From Planctomycetaceae bacterium (GTDB lineage: Bacteria; Planctomycetota; Planctomycetia; Planctomycetales; Planctomycetaceae): 64,000 nucleotides of DNA. Below are positions 27,417 to 36,266 of the stretch, piece after piece. Where the stretch lies: NCBI GenBank assembly GCA_021732415.1, contig JAKFVC010000031.1, positions 1 through 64,000 on the forward strand, written 5' to 3'. The position numbers were made by a program, and so were the translations under genes. The notes under the pieces were generated by a model that was not told where the DNA came from, did not search any database, and saw only the letters and a list, made by a program, of their open reading frames with translations. The first letter of the stretch is position 1. Every line of letters begins with the position of its first letter.

Positions 27417-28685
27417 ATGCGTTCCACAGGAAGTGGGCCGATGGGTGCGTTGCTGATGCTCGCGCCCCTGGTGGCTGTGCCAATATTAGCCGTCGTTGGT
27501 ATTCCTCAGTTTGCTCCTGGCAATCTGATTGATCTCAATGGTTCCAAATCAACAGCCTCCAGCCGCGATAACCGGAACTATTCCGAGCCACGGTTGGGAG
27601 ATGCCGCACGGCACGATGCTGACGATTTATTCGCTCCGCTCGAAGAATCGGGCTCCGATGGCGATGGCTTCGATGATCCGTTGGCCTCGCGCAAATCGAA
27701 GTCACGTGGCCGCAGCGCGCATCGTGACGCGGACGAACAATTCGACGAGGAACCCACGCGCCCACGCGGTAAGCGGGCCTCTCCATTCGAAGAGAATCAG
27801 GACGAAGAGTTCATCGAGAATTCTGCTGGCGACCTAAGCAACAGCGAAGAAGAGGAGACGGATTCGCGACCTGGCGGACGTCTACGCCCCCGGGGTCAGA
27901 ACTCGGCCGACGAATTCGAAGAGATCGCGAAGGACGCGGAACCGTTCAACGAATTCGAGGACGCACCGAAAGCGAAGTCACAACCTCGCGGTGAGCGTTA
28001 CGCCGACGCGGGCTCCAGCTTTAGTGGCAAATCGAGCGGGAATTTGCGTACAAATCCTTCTCGCAGCCGCGATTCCGAGCCGCAAGAGGATCAGGAAAGT
28101 GCTCCTGAAGGGACCGGGGAAGCGAATCCATTCGAAGCCCCGCCGGTGACGAACAACACTCGCCCAGCCCAGCCCAAAAAGCCCGCAGCCCAGTCACGGC
28201 CACGTGGACCGCATGACGCGCCGTTATTCCAGCCAGCTGAGTCCGCACCGGAAGCAGAAACGGAAGAGGCGGAGAACTTTGCACCTCCCCCGGTTGCGAA
28301 GAGTCCCAACACCGGCCGTCGTAATCCTCAAGCGGTCATCCCTCCGCCCGAGCCGCCGGAAGTCCCTGCCGAACCCGCAACGCCACCGGCCGAGACTGAC
28401 GAAGAACAAGTTCCGGGAGTCGATGAGCTGACCTGGCAAGCCGCCACCAAGCAATTGCGAGCTCTGGGTGTGGGCAAGAGCAAGCAGTACTTCACGTATC
28501 TGGAGGACAGCAATTCCTTCCTCTTTACGTGCTCGGCCATCCATGCCAAGGATCCCAAGAAAACTCTGCGATTCGAAGCCGAAGCGGAAGAACCGTTGCT
28601 GGCGGTGAGTCAAGTTTTGGAGAAACTGGAAGCTTGGCAGTCATCATCTCCGCAACGCAAGATTGTGGCTCGCGGACAGGAATAA
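27417..28685 (+). CDS. Membrane-anchored disordered protein of unknown function
   Basis: 422 residues from ATG 27417, which has AGGGAGG 8 bases upstream (an upstream in-frame start at 27372 is less likely). A hydrophobic segment at about 9-32 (GALLMLAPLVAVPILAVVGI) is a signal anchor. It is followed by about 300 residues of disordered, Asp/Glu/Arg/Pro-rich sequence with recurring RGR, PRG and EEFEE-like words. The last about 75 residues look folded (WQAATKQLRALGVGKSKQYF to LLAVSQVLEKLEAW), perhaps a small alpha/beta domain. No known family is recognised. It lies between addA and scpB, with repeats on both sides. Confidence 0.7.
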   Translation: MRSTGSGPMGALLMLAPLVAVPILAVVGIPQFAPGNLIDLNGSKSTASSRDNRNYSEPRLGDAARHDADDLFAPLEESGSDGDGFDDPLASRKSKSRGRSAHRDADEQFDEEPTRPRGKRASPFEENQDEEFIENSAGDLSNSEEEETDSRPGGRLRPRGQNSADEFEEIAKDAEPFNEFEDAPKAKSQPRGERYADAGSSFSGKSSGNLRTNPSRSRDSEPQEDQESAPEGTGEANPFEAPPVTNNTRPAQPKKPAAQSRPRGPHDAPLFQPAESAPEAETEEAENFAPPPVAKSPNTGRRNPQAVIPPPEPPEVPAEPATPPAETDEEQVPGVDELTWQAATKQLRALGVGKSKQYFTYLEDSNSFLFTCSAIHAKDPKKTLRFEAEAEEPLLAVSQVLEKLEAWQSSSPQRKIVARGQE

Positions 28686-28697
28686 GGACGAGCACGA

Positions 28698-28875
28698 ATC
28701 GTGGGACGGGTCTCCAGGCCCGTCCGTCCCCGCTCTTCCAATTTGAGACGGGTTCGATGCTGCCGACAGGTCCATTCGTTGATTCCATGTTCTGAGCTCA
28801 GCGTAAGCGACCAAGGACATGATCTCCGAAAGAAGTTTACGGGGGACGGACGGGCCTGGAGACCCGTCCCACGAA
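28698..28875. repeat. BIME-like family-2 inverted pair
   Basis: Arms at 28698-28730 and 28843-28875 are inverted copies of the gtgggacgggtctccaggcc element, enclosing about 112 bp without a gene. Confidence 0.88.
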
Positions 28876-28896
28876 TCCGCTTGAAGAACTATCACC

Positions 28897-29619
28897 ATGT
28901 CTGCCTGGCACACTCCGTCTTCTCGAATGTGGTCCGTGGGCAGCACTGCCAAGGCTGGTTCTCCAAAACCGGCCATCGAATGGTTGTGGAGAGTCGCCGG
29001 CCCCGAGTCGGTTGAGACGCTCGCGTTTCCCTCAGCCAGCCGCGCCGCGGGCATTCGAACGCCGAAGATGGCCCGCGTTGAGGCTGTGTTGTTTGTCGCC
29101 GACGGAGCGTTGTCCTCTCGCAAGCTGGCCCAATTTGCCTTGCTGGCTGACCCCACCGAGGCGCGGACGATCGCGCGGCAACTCAACGAATTGTACGAGC
29201 GGCACGGTTCGTCATTTCGTATCGAGCAAGTCGCGGCCGGTTATCAATTGTTGACACGTCCTGCGTTTGCTCATTGGCTGGGAAAACTGCATCAACGACA
29301 GGCGGAGTTGAAGCTGACCGCTCCCGCACTGGAAACGCTGGCCATCGTGGCCTACCGCCAGCCCATCATTCGTGCCGACATTGAAGCCATCCGCGGCGTC
29401 AGTTGCATTGAAATGTTGAAGCAATTGATGGAACGGGGCCTCGTCAAAATTGGCGGAGCTGATGATTCGCTGGGGCGACCGCATTTGTACGAAACCAGCC
29501 GCACATTTCTGGAAGTCTTTGGGCTGAAAAACCTGGATGATCTGCCGCTGGCGCAGCGTCTCCGAAAACGGCTGCCTAATCAGACTGCCGCGCCGCTTGA
29601 GCAAAATGAAGCCGCATAA
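28897..29619 (+). CDS. scpB: Segregation and condensation protein B
   Basis: 240 residues. ScpB binds ScpA and SMC in the chromosome-condensing complex. The winged-helix pair is visible: VEAVLFVADGALSSRKLAQF (about 62-81), FRIEQVAAGYQLLTRPAFAHWL, LTAPALETLAIVAYRQPIIR and IRGVSCIEMLKQLMERGLVKI followed by GRPHLYETSRTFLEVFGL, all typical. The first about 58 residues have no counterpart in most ScpB proteins and may be poorly conserved or untranslated; the ribosome site before 28897 is weak. No scpA or smc is in the window. It is preceded by a family-2 repeat and followed by an inverted repeat. Confidence 0.9.
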   Translation: MSAWHTPSSRMWSVGSTAKAGSPKPAIEWLWRVAGPESVETLAFPSASRAAGIRTPKMARVEAVLFVADGALSSRKLAQFALLADPTEARTIARQLNELYERHGSSFRIEQVAAGYQLLTRPAFAHWLGKLHQRQAELKLTAPALETLAIVAYRQPIIRADIEAIRGVSCIEMLKQLMERGLVKIGGADDSLGRPHLYETSRTFLEVFGLKNLDDLPLAQRLRKRLPNQTAAPLEQNEAA

Positions 29620-29632
29620 GTCCGATGAATTT

Positions 29633-29825
29633 GATGGGACTTATGAGACACATGGGACGGATGGGACTTATGGGATCAGACGATTTAATGGCCGCGTAGA
29701 GTATTATCCGGCATCAATTCGATTGCCCATGCAGCGTTCAATGAGTCTGGCAATCAATTCGTGGCCAGCCCCAATTGGCCTTATTCCCATAAGTCCCATG
29801 TGTCCCATCCGTCCCATAAGACCCA
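29633..29825. repeat. Inverted repeat of gggactta/taagtccc words
   Basis: A 42-bp arm at 29633-29674 made of atgggacttatg-type words has an inverted copy at 29784-29825, with another partial copy near 29841. It fills most of the 322-bp gap between scpB and pyk. Confidence 0.8.
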
Positions 29826-29941
29826 TTAATTCAGGCGAGGGATGGGACTTATGAACTGCATTATGCCACTTGCCGTTCTTTCTCTTAGCGGTCACAATCC
29901 CGGTCATGTGTTGCACCTCAAATCCACTGTAGGGAGCCGCA

Positions 29942-31426
29942 ATGTCGGGAGCGACGATTCACAAGGGCGGAGCCGGTGAACGGCTGATGCAGGTCAAAAC
30001 GAAAATCATCGCCACAGTCGGACCGGCCTGTGCCAAGCCGGAAAAACTGGAAGAGCTGGTGAAGGCCGGGGTCGATGTCTTTCGGCTCAATTTTGCTCAC
30101 GGCAGCCATGAATGGCTGACCCAGATTGTCGGCTACATTCGTGAGATCTCGTCCCGGCTGGGACGGCCGCTGGGTATTCTGGGTGACCTCTCGGGGCCGA
30201 AAATCCGGCTGAATGAACTTCCATCTGGAATGCTCGAATGTTTCGCCGGCATGAAGGTGGAGTTCGTCCGAAAAGCCGATCCGCTGCAGCCCATGCATCT
30301 GACCTGCACCTACGCAGCCTTGATCGACGATCTGCAGGAAGGCGATCTGATCCTGCTGGCTGACGGAGCAGTCTCGATGCGCGTGGTCAGCAAGCCACTC
30401 GCTGCTGATCGAGTCGTCTGCGAAGTCATCCAGCCCGGAATCATCCGGAATCGACAGGGGATCAATCTGCCCGGTGCGATCCTGAGTACTCCCAGCCTGA
30501 CTCCCAAAGATCGCGAAGATCTGGTCTGGGCCCTTGATCATCAAATCGACTTCATCGGTTTGAGCTTTGTCCGTCGAGCGGAGGATATCGAAGAATTACA
30601 ACAAGCGATCGCGGACCTCAAACCATCGCACGTCCCGCAGATCGTCGCGAAGATCGAGAAGATGGAAGCGGTTAATGATCTGGAGCGAATCATCGTAGCC
30701 ACCGACATGGTAATGGTGGCGCGTGGCGATCTGGGTGTGGAAGTCGATATCGCGCGAGTCCCCGGCTTGCAGAAGCGGATCATCCGGATGTGCAATCAGC
30801 ACCGAATCCCGGTGATTACCGCCACACAGATGCTCGACAGCATGCAGAAGAACAGCCGGCCGACCCGCGCCGAAGCCAGCGACGTGGCCAACGCGGTTCT
30901 GGACGGCAGCGACGCCATTATGCTGTCCGGTGAATCCGCGGCGGGTGACTATCCCGTCGAAGCAGTCAGCATGATGAACCGCCTGGCCCATGAAGCCGAG
31001 CGGCTGCGGGTCCATCAGACGCCCCCGGATATCAGCCTGGCACAAGTTCGAACCCGCGCACTGGAAGTGACCGAAGCCGTGACGCACGGTGCGGGGATCG
31101 TCGCCGAGATGCTTGGTGCGAATCTGATTGTCGTCGCCACTCGTTCGGGGAAAACGGCGTTGTCCGTTTCCAATCAGAGGCTGCAAGTTCCCATCCTGGG
31201 GCTGACTCCCTATCCACACGTGGCCACCAAGATGGCACTGTTTTGGGGCGTGACGCCATTGATCGCCAATCTGACCGAGAGCACTCCGCAGCAAATCCTG
31301 GACTTTGTGGTCCAATGGGGGCTAACCGACGGTGTTTTGCGGTCGGGCAGCAAGGTTGTGCTAATTGCGGCGTCAAATTGGTCAGCCGCGGGGCATGATC
31401 AGTTGCTGGTCCATGCGATTCCGTAA
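29942..31426 (+). CDS. pyk: Pyruvate kinase
   Basis: 494 residues. It converts phosphoenolpyruvate and ADP to pyruvate and ATP, the last step of glycolysis. Family signatures in order: TKIIATVGPACAKPEKLEEL (about 20-39), FRLNFAHGSHEW, LGDLSGPKIRL (substrate/K+ site), VAKIEKMEAVNDL (catalytic Lys, about 232), MVARGDLGVEV, and TQMLDSMQKNSRPTRAEASD before GSDAIMLSGESAAGDYP. The C-terminal allosteric domain (about 360-490) is present. AGGGAG precedes the ATG. A leader of about 15 residues precedes the conserved core. A BIME-like repeat begins at its stop codon. Confidence 0.96.
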   Translation: MSGATIHKGGAGERLMQVKTKIIATVGPACAKPEKLEELVKAGVDVFRLNFAHGSHEWLTQIVGYIREISSRLGRPLGILGDLSGPKIRLNELPSGMLECFAGMKVEFVRKADPLQPMHLTCTYAALIDDLQEGDLILLADGAVSMRVVSKPLAADRVVCEVIQPGIIRNRQGINLPGAILSTPSLTPKDREDLVWALDHQIDFIGLSFVRRAEDIEELQQAIADLKPSHVPQIVAKIEKMEAVNDLERIIVATDMVMVARGDLGVEVDIARVPGLQKRIIRMCNQHRIPVITATQMLDSMQKNSRPTRAEASDVANAVLDGSDAIMLSGESAAGDYPVEAVSMMNRLAHEAERLRVHQTPPDISLAQVRTRALEVTEAVTHGAGIVAEMLGANLIVVATRSGKTALSVSNQRLQVPILGLTPYPHVATKMALFWGVTPLIANLTESTPQQILDFVVQWGLTDGVLRSGSKVVLIAASNWSAAGHDQLLVHAIP

Positions 31427-31427
31427 A

Positions 31428-31527
31428 TTAGGCGAGCGGTGGGCGTGAGCCCACTGGTTTGGATCAACGTCAATGGTTCATTGGGACTCGCCCCAAACCA
31501 GTAGGCTTACGCCTACCGCTCGCCTAA
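31428..31527. repeat. BIME-like pair with compensatory stem change
   Basis: 33-bp arms at 31428-31460 and 31495-31527 are inverted copies with three differences. Each arm carries its own hairpin: gtgggcgtgagcccac in one, gtaggcgtaagcctac (minus strand) in the other. The G-C to A-T change keeps the stem. Confidence 0.92.
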
Positions 31528-31755
31528 TCGGTAGATTCCGCGAGACAAGTCGCCCCCGAGATGATCAACTAACGTTTATGTCACACCAAACCGTGCTGTC
31601 CGATGTGAATTCCGGATTGGTTTCTGGATAGCAGGACGTTAAGATCTGTCGTAGCGGAAGGGCTCGCTGATCCACCCCCCAGACGTGCTGCAGCCCATGG
31701 ACTGCGTTGAGTGCGGCACCCATCTTCCCCCAGCACCGAAACGAGACGATTCTGT

Positions 31756-33366
31756 ATGGGCGAACTGCATCACGAATGTGGCGTCGCTGCTATTTATCAT
31801 CTCCCGAATATGGGAACCAGTCCCCTGTGCCCGTCCCAGGGACCGGCTCAGGCGTCGCGATTGATTCCGCGGCTGTTGTTGGAAATCCAGAACCGGGGAC
31901 AACTTGCGGCGGGAATGACGTCGTACAACCCCGATCGCAAGCAATTGATCGACACCCACAAGGAAGTCGGGTCGGTCACTGAAGTCTTTCAGCTCAATAA
32001 AGCGGCTCCCTTCGAGCAGCTCATGAAGGAATACGCCGGTTGTGCCGCCATCGGGCATGTGCGGTATGCGACCTGTGGTCCCGAAGACCGCAGCTACGCT
32101 CAGCCGTTCGAACGGCATCACATCGAAAAATCCAAATGGTTCAGCTTTGCCTTCAATGGGCAATTGGCGAACTATCCGCAATTGCGGAAAGAGATTCTCG
32201 ACCAGGCGGATTTCCATCTGGCTCGCGAAACCGACACCGAAATCTTGATGCACCATATCTGCCAGGAGCTCGCCGGTGACAAGAAGCCAACGCCAGTCGA
32301 GATGTTGGCGAACCTCGCGAAGCGCTTCGACGGGGCCTACAACATTGTCTATTTGAATGCGCTGGGCGATATGATCGTGGCCCGTGACCCTCTGGGCATC
32401 CGTCCTCTGTGCTATGCGGTTCAGGGTTCGATGTTTGCCGCCGCCAGCGAAAGTGTCGCGCTCGATAACATGGGTTTTGAGCGGTCCAATATCAAAAACC
32501 TGCCCCCCGGCCATGCGATCATCATTCAGGATGGCCGACTCCGGTTGGAGCAGTTTGCTCCCTCACCGCGGAAGGCCCATTGCTTCTTCGAATGGATCTA
32601 TTTCGCCAACGTGGCGAGTACCCTCGACGACCGCAGCGTGTATCTCAGCCGGAAACGACTCGGCGAGGAACTGGCCCGCCAGGAAACGCTGCAAATTGAC
32701 GATGATCGGGACAACACCATCGTCGTCCCCGTCCCCGATACCGCCAAGGCCGCGGCGGACAGCATGGCCTTCGAATTGGGGATCCCGTCGCTCGAAGGTT
32801 TGATTCGGAATCGCTATGTCGGCCGGACCTTCATTGAAGGCAAGGACCGGGCCGACAAGGTTCGCATGAAGTACACGCCGCTCCGCGAAGTCCTCGACGG
32901 CAAACGCGTCCTCCTGGTCGAGGACACCATTGTCCGCTCGACGACGATGCGGGCGTTAATCTCGCAACTGCGGAAGCGCGGGCATGCCAAGGAGGTCCAT
33001 GTGCGAGTGGCTTGTCCGCCGATTCTCGCCCCGTGCTTCTATGGCATCGACATGTCACGCGTCGATGAATTGTTTGCGACCAAGTTCCTGAAGCCGGGTG
33101 AGCCGCTCACACCGGAAATCGAAGCCGCGATGGCCAAGGAACTGGGAGCCGACAGCCTGCGGTACCTGCCACTGGAATCCATCGCGAGCTGCGTCGATAA
33201 AGACCGCAATTCGATCTGCCAGGCGTGCCTGGATACGAACTATCCGACTCCGGCTGGCCAGGAACTGTATCAACTGGCGCTCTTACAGGCAGCGGACATC
33301 ACGGGAAACAAATCGTCGCGAACCTACGACGCGGCCCCGCCGTTGGCGACGGTTGCCAGAACATAG
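31756..33366 (+). CDS. purF: Amidophosphoribosyltransferase
   Basis: 536 residues from ATG 31756. It performs the first committed step of purine synthesis, PRPP plus glutamine to phosphoribosylamine. The N-terminal Ntn glutaminase domain has the nucleophile Cys after a short leader ([14 protein letters not shown], Cys8), then [34 protein letters not shown] and [10 protein letters not shown]. The phosphoribosyltransferase domain has the PRPP loop [17 protein letters not shown] (about 383-399) and [18 protein letters not shown]. The open frame extends to 31711, but the chosen start gives the usual short propeptide. The long insert [20 protein letters not shown] after the Cys is unusual compared with most PurF proteins. 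Confidence 0.92.
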   Translation: MGELHHECGVAAIYHLPNMGTSPLCPSQGPAQASRLIPRLLLEIQNRGQLAAGMTSYNPDRKQLIDTHKEVGSVTEVFQLNKAAPFEQLMKEYAGCAAIGHVRYATCGPEDRSYAQPFERHHIEKSKWFSFAFNGQLANYPQLRKEILDQADFHLARETDTEILMHHICQELAGDKKPTPVEMLANLAKRFDGAYNIVYLNALGDMIVARDPLGIRPLCYAVQGSMFAAASESVALDNMGFERSNIKNLPPGHAIIIQDGRLRLEQFAPSPRKAHCFFEWIYFANVASTLDDRSVYLSRKRLGEELARQETLQIDDDRDNTIVVPVPDTAKAAADSMAFELGIPSLEGLIRNRYVGRTFIEGKDRADKVRMKYTPLREVLDGKRVLLVEDTIVRSTTMRALISQLRKRGHAKEVHVRVACPPILAPCFYGIDMSRVDELFATKFLKPGEPLTPEIEAAMAKELGADSLRYLPLESIASCVDKDRNSICQACLDTNYPTPAGQELYQLALLQAADITGNKSSRTYDAAPPLATVART

Positions 33367-33520
33367 GAAGGGTGAAATGTGAAGGGTGAGAGTTGCAAGT
33401 GGTACCGTTCCTTGCCTTAGTTCTGCTCTCCCCTACTCTCCATCCCTCACACCCTCATACAATTGGCAGAGCACGCTACAGTCTCTGAAACCGCCTCACG
33501 CAACCCACCAGCCACCTGCC

Positions 33521-33916
33521 ATGTTGACCGAACACGAGATTCAATTTCGCGTCCGCTACAAAGAGACCGACGCGATGGGCTATGTGCACCACGCGAACTA
33601 CGCCACGTTTTTTGAGATGGGGCGGACGGAACTCCTGCGGGCAGATGGCGGCAATTACCGCATCATGGAAGAAGCGGGCCTCTTGCTGGTCGTCGTGCGG
33701 CTAAATACCCACTTCCGTGCTCCGGCCCGGTATGACGACTGGCTGACGCTGAAGACCCGCATCAAACGGGTCGGCGCCGCTAAGCTTGAGCACGAATACT
33801 TCCTTTATCGCGACGGGCAATTGCTGTCACAGGCCGAATCAGTGCTGGCGTGTGTGGATCGTTCGGGCAAGGTGCAGCCCATTCCGGATGCGCTCCGTAT
33901 CGATACGGGGAATTAA
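33521..33916 (+). CDS. Acyl-CoA thioesterase, YbgC/4-hydroxybenzoyl-CoA type
   Basis: 131 residues from ATG 33521. A single hotdog domain begins FRVRYKETDAMGYVHHANY, the YbgC signature; Asp17 is the expected catalytic residue and the following His contacts substrate. The rest (LNTHFRAPARYDDWLTLKTR, AKLEHEYFLYRDGQLLSQAE) matches the fold. These enzymes hydrolyse acyl-CoA thioesters; the acyl group is unknown. The frame is open upstream to 33386 but lacks domain sequence. It is 154 bp after purF and 24 bp before the OsmC gene, so the two small genes probably share a transcript. Confidence 0.88.
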   Translation: MLTEHEIQFRVRYKETDAMGYVHHANYATFFEMGRTELLRADGGNYRIMEEAGLLLVVVRLNTHFRAPARYDDWLTLKTRIKRVGAAKLEHEYFLYRDGQLLSQAESVLACVDRSGKVQPIPDALRIDTGN

Positions 33917-33940
33917 CTCCGCGGACAAGAGATCAAAATC

Positions 33941-34366
33941 ATGGCCGTCGAAATCGATGTCGTCTATCAGGGCGGCTTGCGTTGCCAAGCCACTCATGGC
34001 CCCTCGCAAAGCACACTGATCACCGACGCCCCGCTCGACAATCACGGCAAGGGCGAAGCGTTCTCGCCAACCGACCTTGTAGCGACGGGGCTGGGGGCCT
34101 GCATGATGACCATCATGGGCATCGTCGCGGAACGCAATGGCTGGGACCTGACCGGCATGACGACCCACGTCACCAAGGAGATGGCCGCCGCCCCGACCCG
34201 CCGCATTGGCAAGCTAATCGTTACCATCACGATCCCCACCGCCATCGCGGCCGTGTTGACTGCTACCGATCGTACGAAGCTGGAAAACGCCGCTCACACC
34301 TGCCCGGTCCATCACAGCCTGCATCCGGATATCGAAGTGCCGATTACCTTTGTGTGGGGTAACTGA
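33941..34366 (+). CDS. OsmC/Ohr family peroxiredoxin-like protein
   Basis: 141 residues, the normal size. The two redox cysteines are Cys54 in ATGLGACMMTIMG and Cys121 in AAHTCPVHHSLHPD; both motifs are conserved in OsmC-type proteins that reduce organic hydroperoxides. The N-terminal strand region (IDVVYQGGLRCQATHG) also fits. It belongs to the YhfA/OsmC-like branch rather than Ohr by its C-terminal PVHHSL motif (inference). It follows the thioesterase gene at 24 bp. A large palindromic repeat follows the stop. Confidence 0.9.
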   Translation: MAVEIDVVYQGGLRCQATHGPSQSTLITDAPLDNHGKGEAFSPTDLVATGLGACMMTIMGIVAERNGWDLTGMTTHVTKEMAAAPTRRIGKLIVTITIPTAIAAVLTATDRTKLENAAHTCPVHHSLHPDIEVPITFVWGN

Positions 34367-34389
34367 TTGACCTTAATGCGTGTTTGAGA

Positions 34390-34540
34390 CGGGAGGGCGA
34401 GGCTCCCGCCGAGCCTAGGACGAGCTTTAGCTCGGCGTCCGCCGGAGGCATGAACGGGCCTCCGGCGGACGCCGACCTGCGGTCGTGTTAGGCTCGGCAG
34501 GAGCCTCGCCCTCCCGAAACGCAGACGCTAGCAGCGTCTG
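34390..34540. repeat. Tree-like palindrome plus family-1 copy
   Basis: Outer arms 34390-34417 and 34489-34516 pair; within them are cgagctttagctcg, a long gtccgccggaggc/gcctccggcggac stem and cgacctgcggtcg. A family-1 variant cagacgctagcagcgtctg follows at 34522-34540. No gene lies in 34367-34712. Confidence 0.88.
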
Positions 34541-34712
34541 CCACGGGGGCCGCTATCTGTACGATTGCAATCTGATGTCTTTCTAGACACAATCACAAAT
34601 GTCTCGATCGAGATCTCTCTCGGTCGCACCCTTCAATCGATCGAGTCTACCCGCGCCAAATGTGTTCACCGCGAGCACGTGGTTTGACGAGCCCTTTTAC
34701 GACGAGGCCACG

Positions 34713-35174
34713 ATGGACCAGGATGAAGAACTCGCCAAATTCAAGTGGATTCTGATCGTGGGCATCGCACTGATTATGACCGGCTGCTATTCGCTGAATG
34801 AATTGCGGTACGCGGTCTGGGGCAAATCGGTGGAAGCCAAGCTGACTGGGGCGAAGGAAGTGACCAAGCAGGGGCGGCGCGGACGGACCTCCACCGTGCT
34901 TCGCGTCGAATATCAATTCAGTGAAGCGGGGGGCGCCAGCCGCAGCGAAAATGACGAAGTCTCGACGGACTGGACCTTACCATCAAACGGAAGTGTGCCG
35001 GTCCAATACATACCCAGCGTCGAGCATGCCTCACGACTGCAGGGTCATTCCAACATGCTTGCCGTCTACCTCTTTCTGGCATGTATTGTCGGCGCCGTAT
35101 ATGCGATCTACAAAGTGTCACTGTATGTGAATGATGACGGAAGCAGCTCGAAGAAAAAACGGCGACGCAATTGA
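34713..35174 (+). CDS. Membrane protein of DUF3592 type
   Basis: 153 residues from ATG 34713, which has GAGG upstream (the frame opens at 34599). Two transmembrane helices, near 12-30 (WILIVGIALIMTGCYSLN) and 112-130 (LAVYLFLACIVGAVYAIYK), flank a soluble middle region. That region has VLRVEYQFSEAGGASRSE and VPVQYIPSVEHASRL, the pattern of DUF3592-like proteins. The C-terminus is a Lys/Arg-rich tail (KKKRRRN), probably cytoplasmic. Function is unknown. Its stop codon lies inside a possible upstream TTG start of the next gene, so the two may be cotranscribed. Confidence 0.72.
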   Translation: MDQDEELAKFKWILIVGIALIMTGCYSLNELRYAVWGKSVEAKLTGAKEVTKQGRRGRTSTVLRVEYQFSEAGGASRSENDEVSTDWTLPSNGSVPVQYIPSVEHASRLQGHSNMLAVYLFLACIVGAVYAIYKVSLYVNDDGSSSKKKRRRN

Positions 35175-35239
35175 GCGGAGATGTTGCACATTCCTCGTCA
35201 ATTGACACTCTCCTTAGCCGAAGAAACGCACCGCACACG

Positions 35240-35896
35240 ATGGCACCGACCTCGTTACTCCTGCTGCCGGGAATGGGCGCAGATGCGAGAATGTTTCGGC
35301 CTCAACAACAGGCGTTTCCTGAACTTCAGGTCGCCAAGTGGATTCCCCCTGAGCCTCGAGAAACGCTTGCTCACTACGCCGAACGCTTGGCCGAGCGTGT
35401 CATCCTATCGCCTGACGCCTATCTCGGCGGGGCCTCGTTTGGCGGAGTCGTCGCTCTCGAGATGGCCGCGCTGTTACCAGTTAAGAAGTGCATTCTGATC
35501 GGCAGCCTGCGTTCTCCGGCGGGATTGCGTTGGATCTACCCAAAGCTGCGGCACCTGAGTGGCCTGTCAGCGTTCGGCCCACGCAGCGCGCAAGCGAGTC
35601 TCTGGATGGCAGGCGCACTCTGCGGCCCCGCATTCCGTGGCATCCTGCGGCAACTCGCCGCTGCCGATGGTCGATTCTTAAGTTGGGCGTCGCGAGCCTT
35701 GTTGGAATGGACTCCGTCAGCGAGCGTCGCCAACGTCTCGATCAGCCAGATTCATGGACAGCGAGATTGGCTGTTACCTGCCCGGTTCAGTCAAGCGGAT
35801 CTGATCGTGCCGGGTGCCGGTCACCTGCTCTCGCTCACTCATGGGCGAGAAGTCAATCAGTTTATCGAAACTCAGGTGATCGCCTCCGCGGAGTAG
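35240..35896 (+). CDS. Alpha/beta hydrolase family protein
   Basis: 218 residues from ATG 35240; a TTG start at 35171 that overlaps the previous stop would add 23 residues without domain content. Features of the fold: the oxyanion region LLLLPGMGADARMF, the nucleophile elbow GGASFGG (Ser66), a likely acid residue in HGQRDWLL and the His in PGAGHLLSLTHG near the end. It is short for the family and has a small cap region. The substrate is unknown. It follows the DUF3592-like gene directly. The downstream 370 bp contain no gene. Confidence 0.8.
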   Translation: MAPTSLLLLPGMGADARMFRPQQQAFPELQVAKWIPPEPRETLAHYAERLAERVILSPDAYLGGASFGGVVALEMAALLPVKKCILIGSLRSPAGLRWIYPKLRHLSGLSAFGPRSAQASLWMAGALCGPAFRGILRQLAAADGRFLSWASRALLEWTPSASVANVSISQIHGQRDWLLPARFSQADLIVPGAGHLLSLTHGREVNQFIETQVIASAE

Positions 35897-36266
35897 CGAT
35901 GTGAGTTTATTAATCTTAATCACACGCCAATCTAATACCTCCTCCACATTTTATACACACATCACACGACTCCCACACAGTCTCCTCACACTCACCTCTA
36001 AGGCCACTCCGGCATTCATCATATCTTCGTTCGTGATTCATTAAACGTTTCAACTTAGTTCTTAGAGTGTCCCCACAGAGGTCGGAGGCGGGGCTCCATT
36101 TGCGTACGTAATTGCCATGGGCGCTCTTCGCCTGGCGACAGCACGATGTCTCTGAAATGACAGGGACTCGCTGACCAACATGACAGGGATACTCTGCGCG
36201 GACGATGTGTGTGTGATGAATTGCGTCGCGTTTTCTACTAATTACGTGTGATACAAAGGCTTCCTA
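35897..36266. other. Gene-free leader region upstream of a DUF1559 gene
   Basis: 370 bp without a gene and without the GC-rich palindromes that fill most other gaps. It is AT-richer than its surroundings. Near the end, two short direct repeats of atgacaggga (about 36157 and 36180) are present. It presumably carries the promoter of the DUF1559 gene, but no clear -35/-10 pair was found. Confidence 0.4.
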
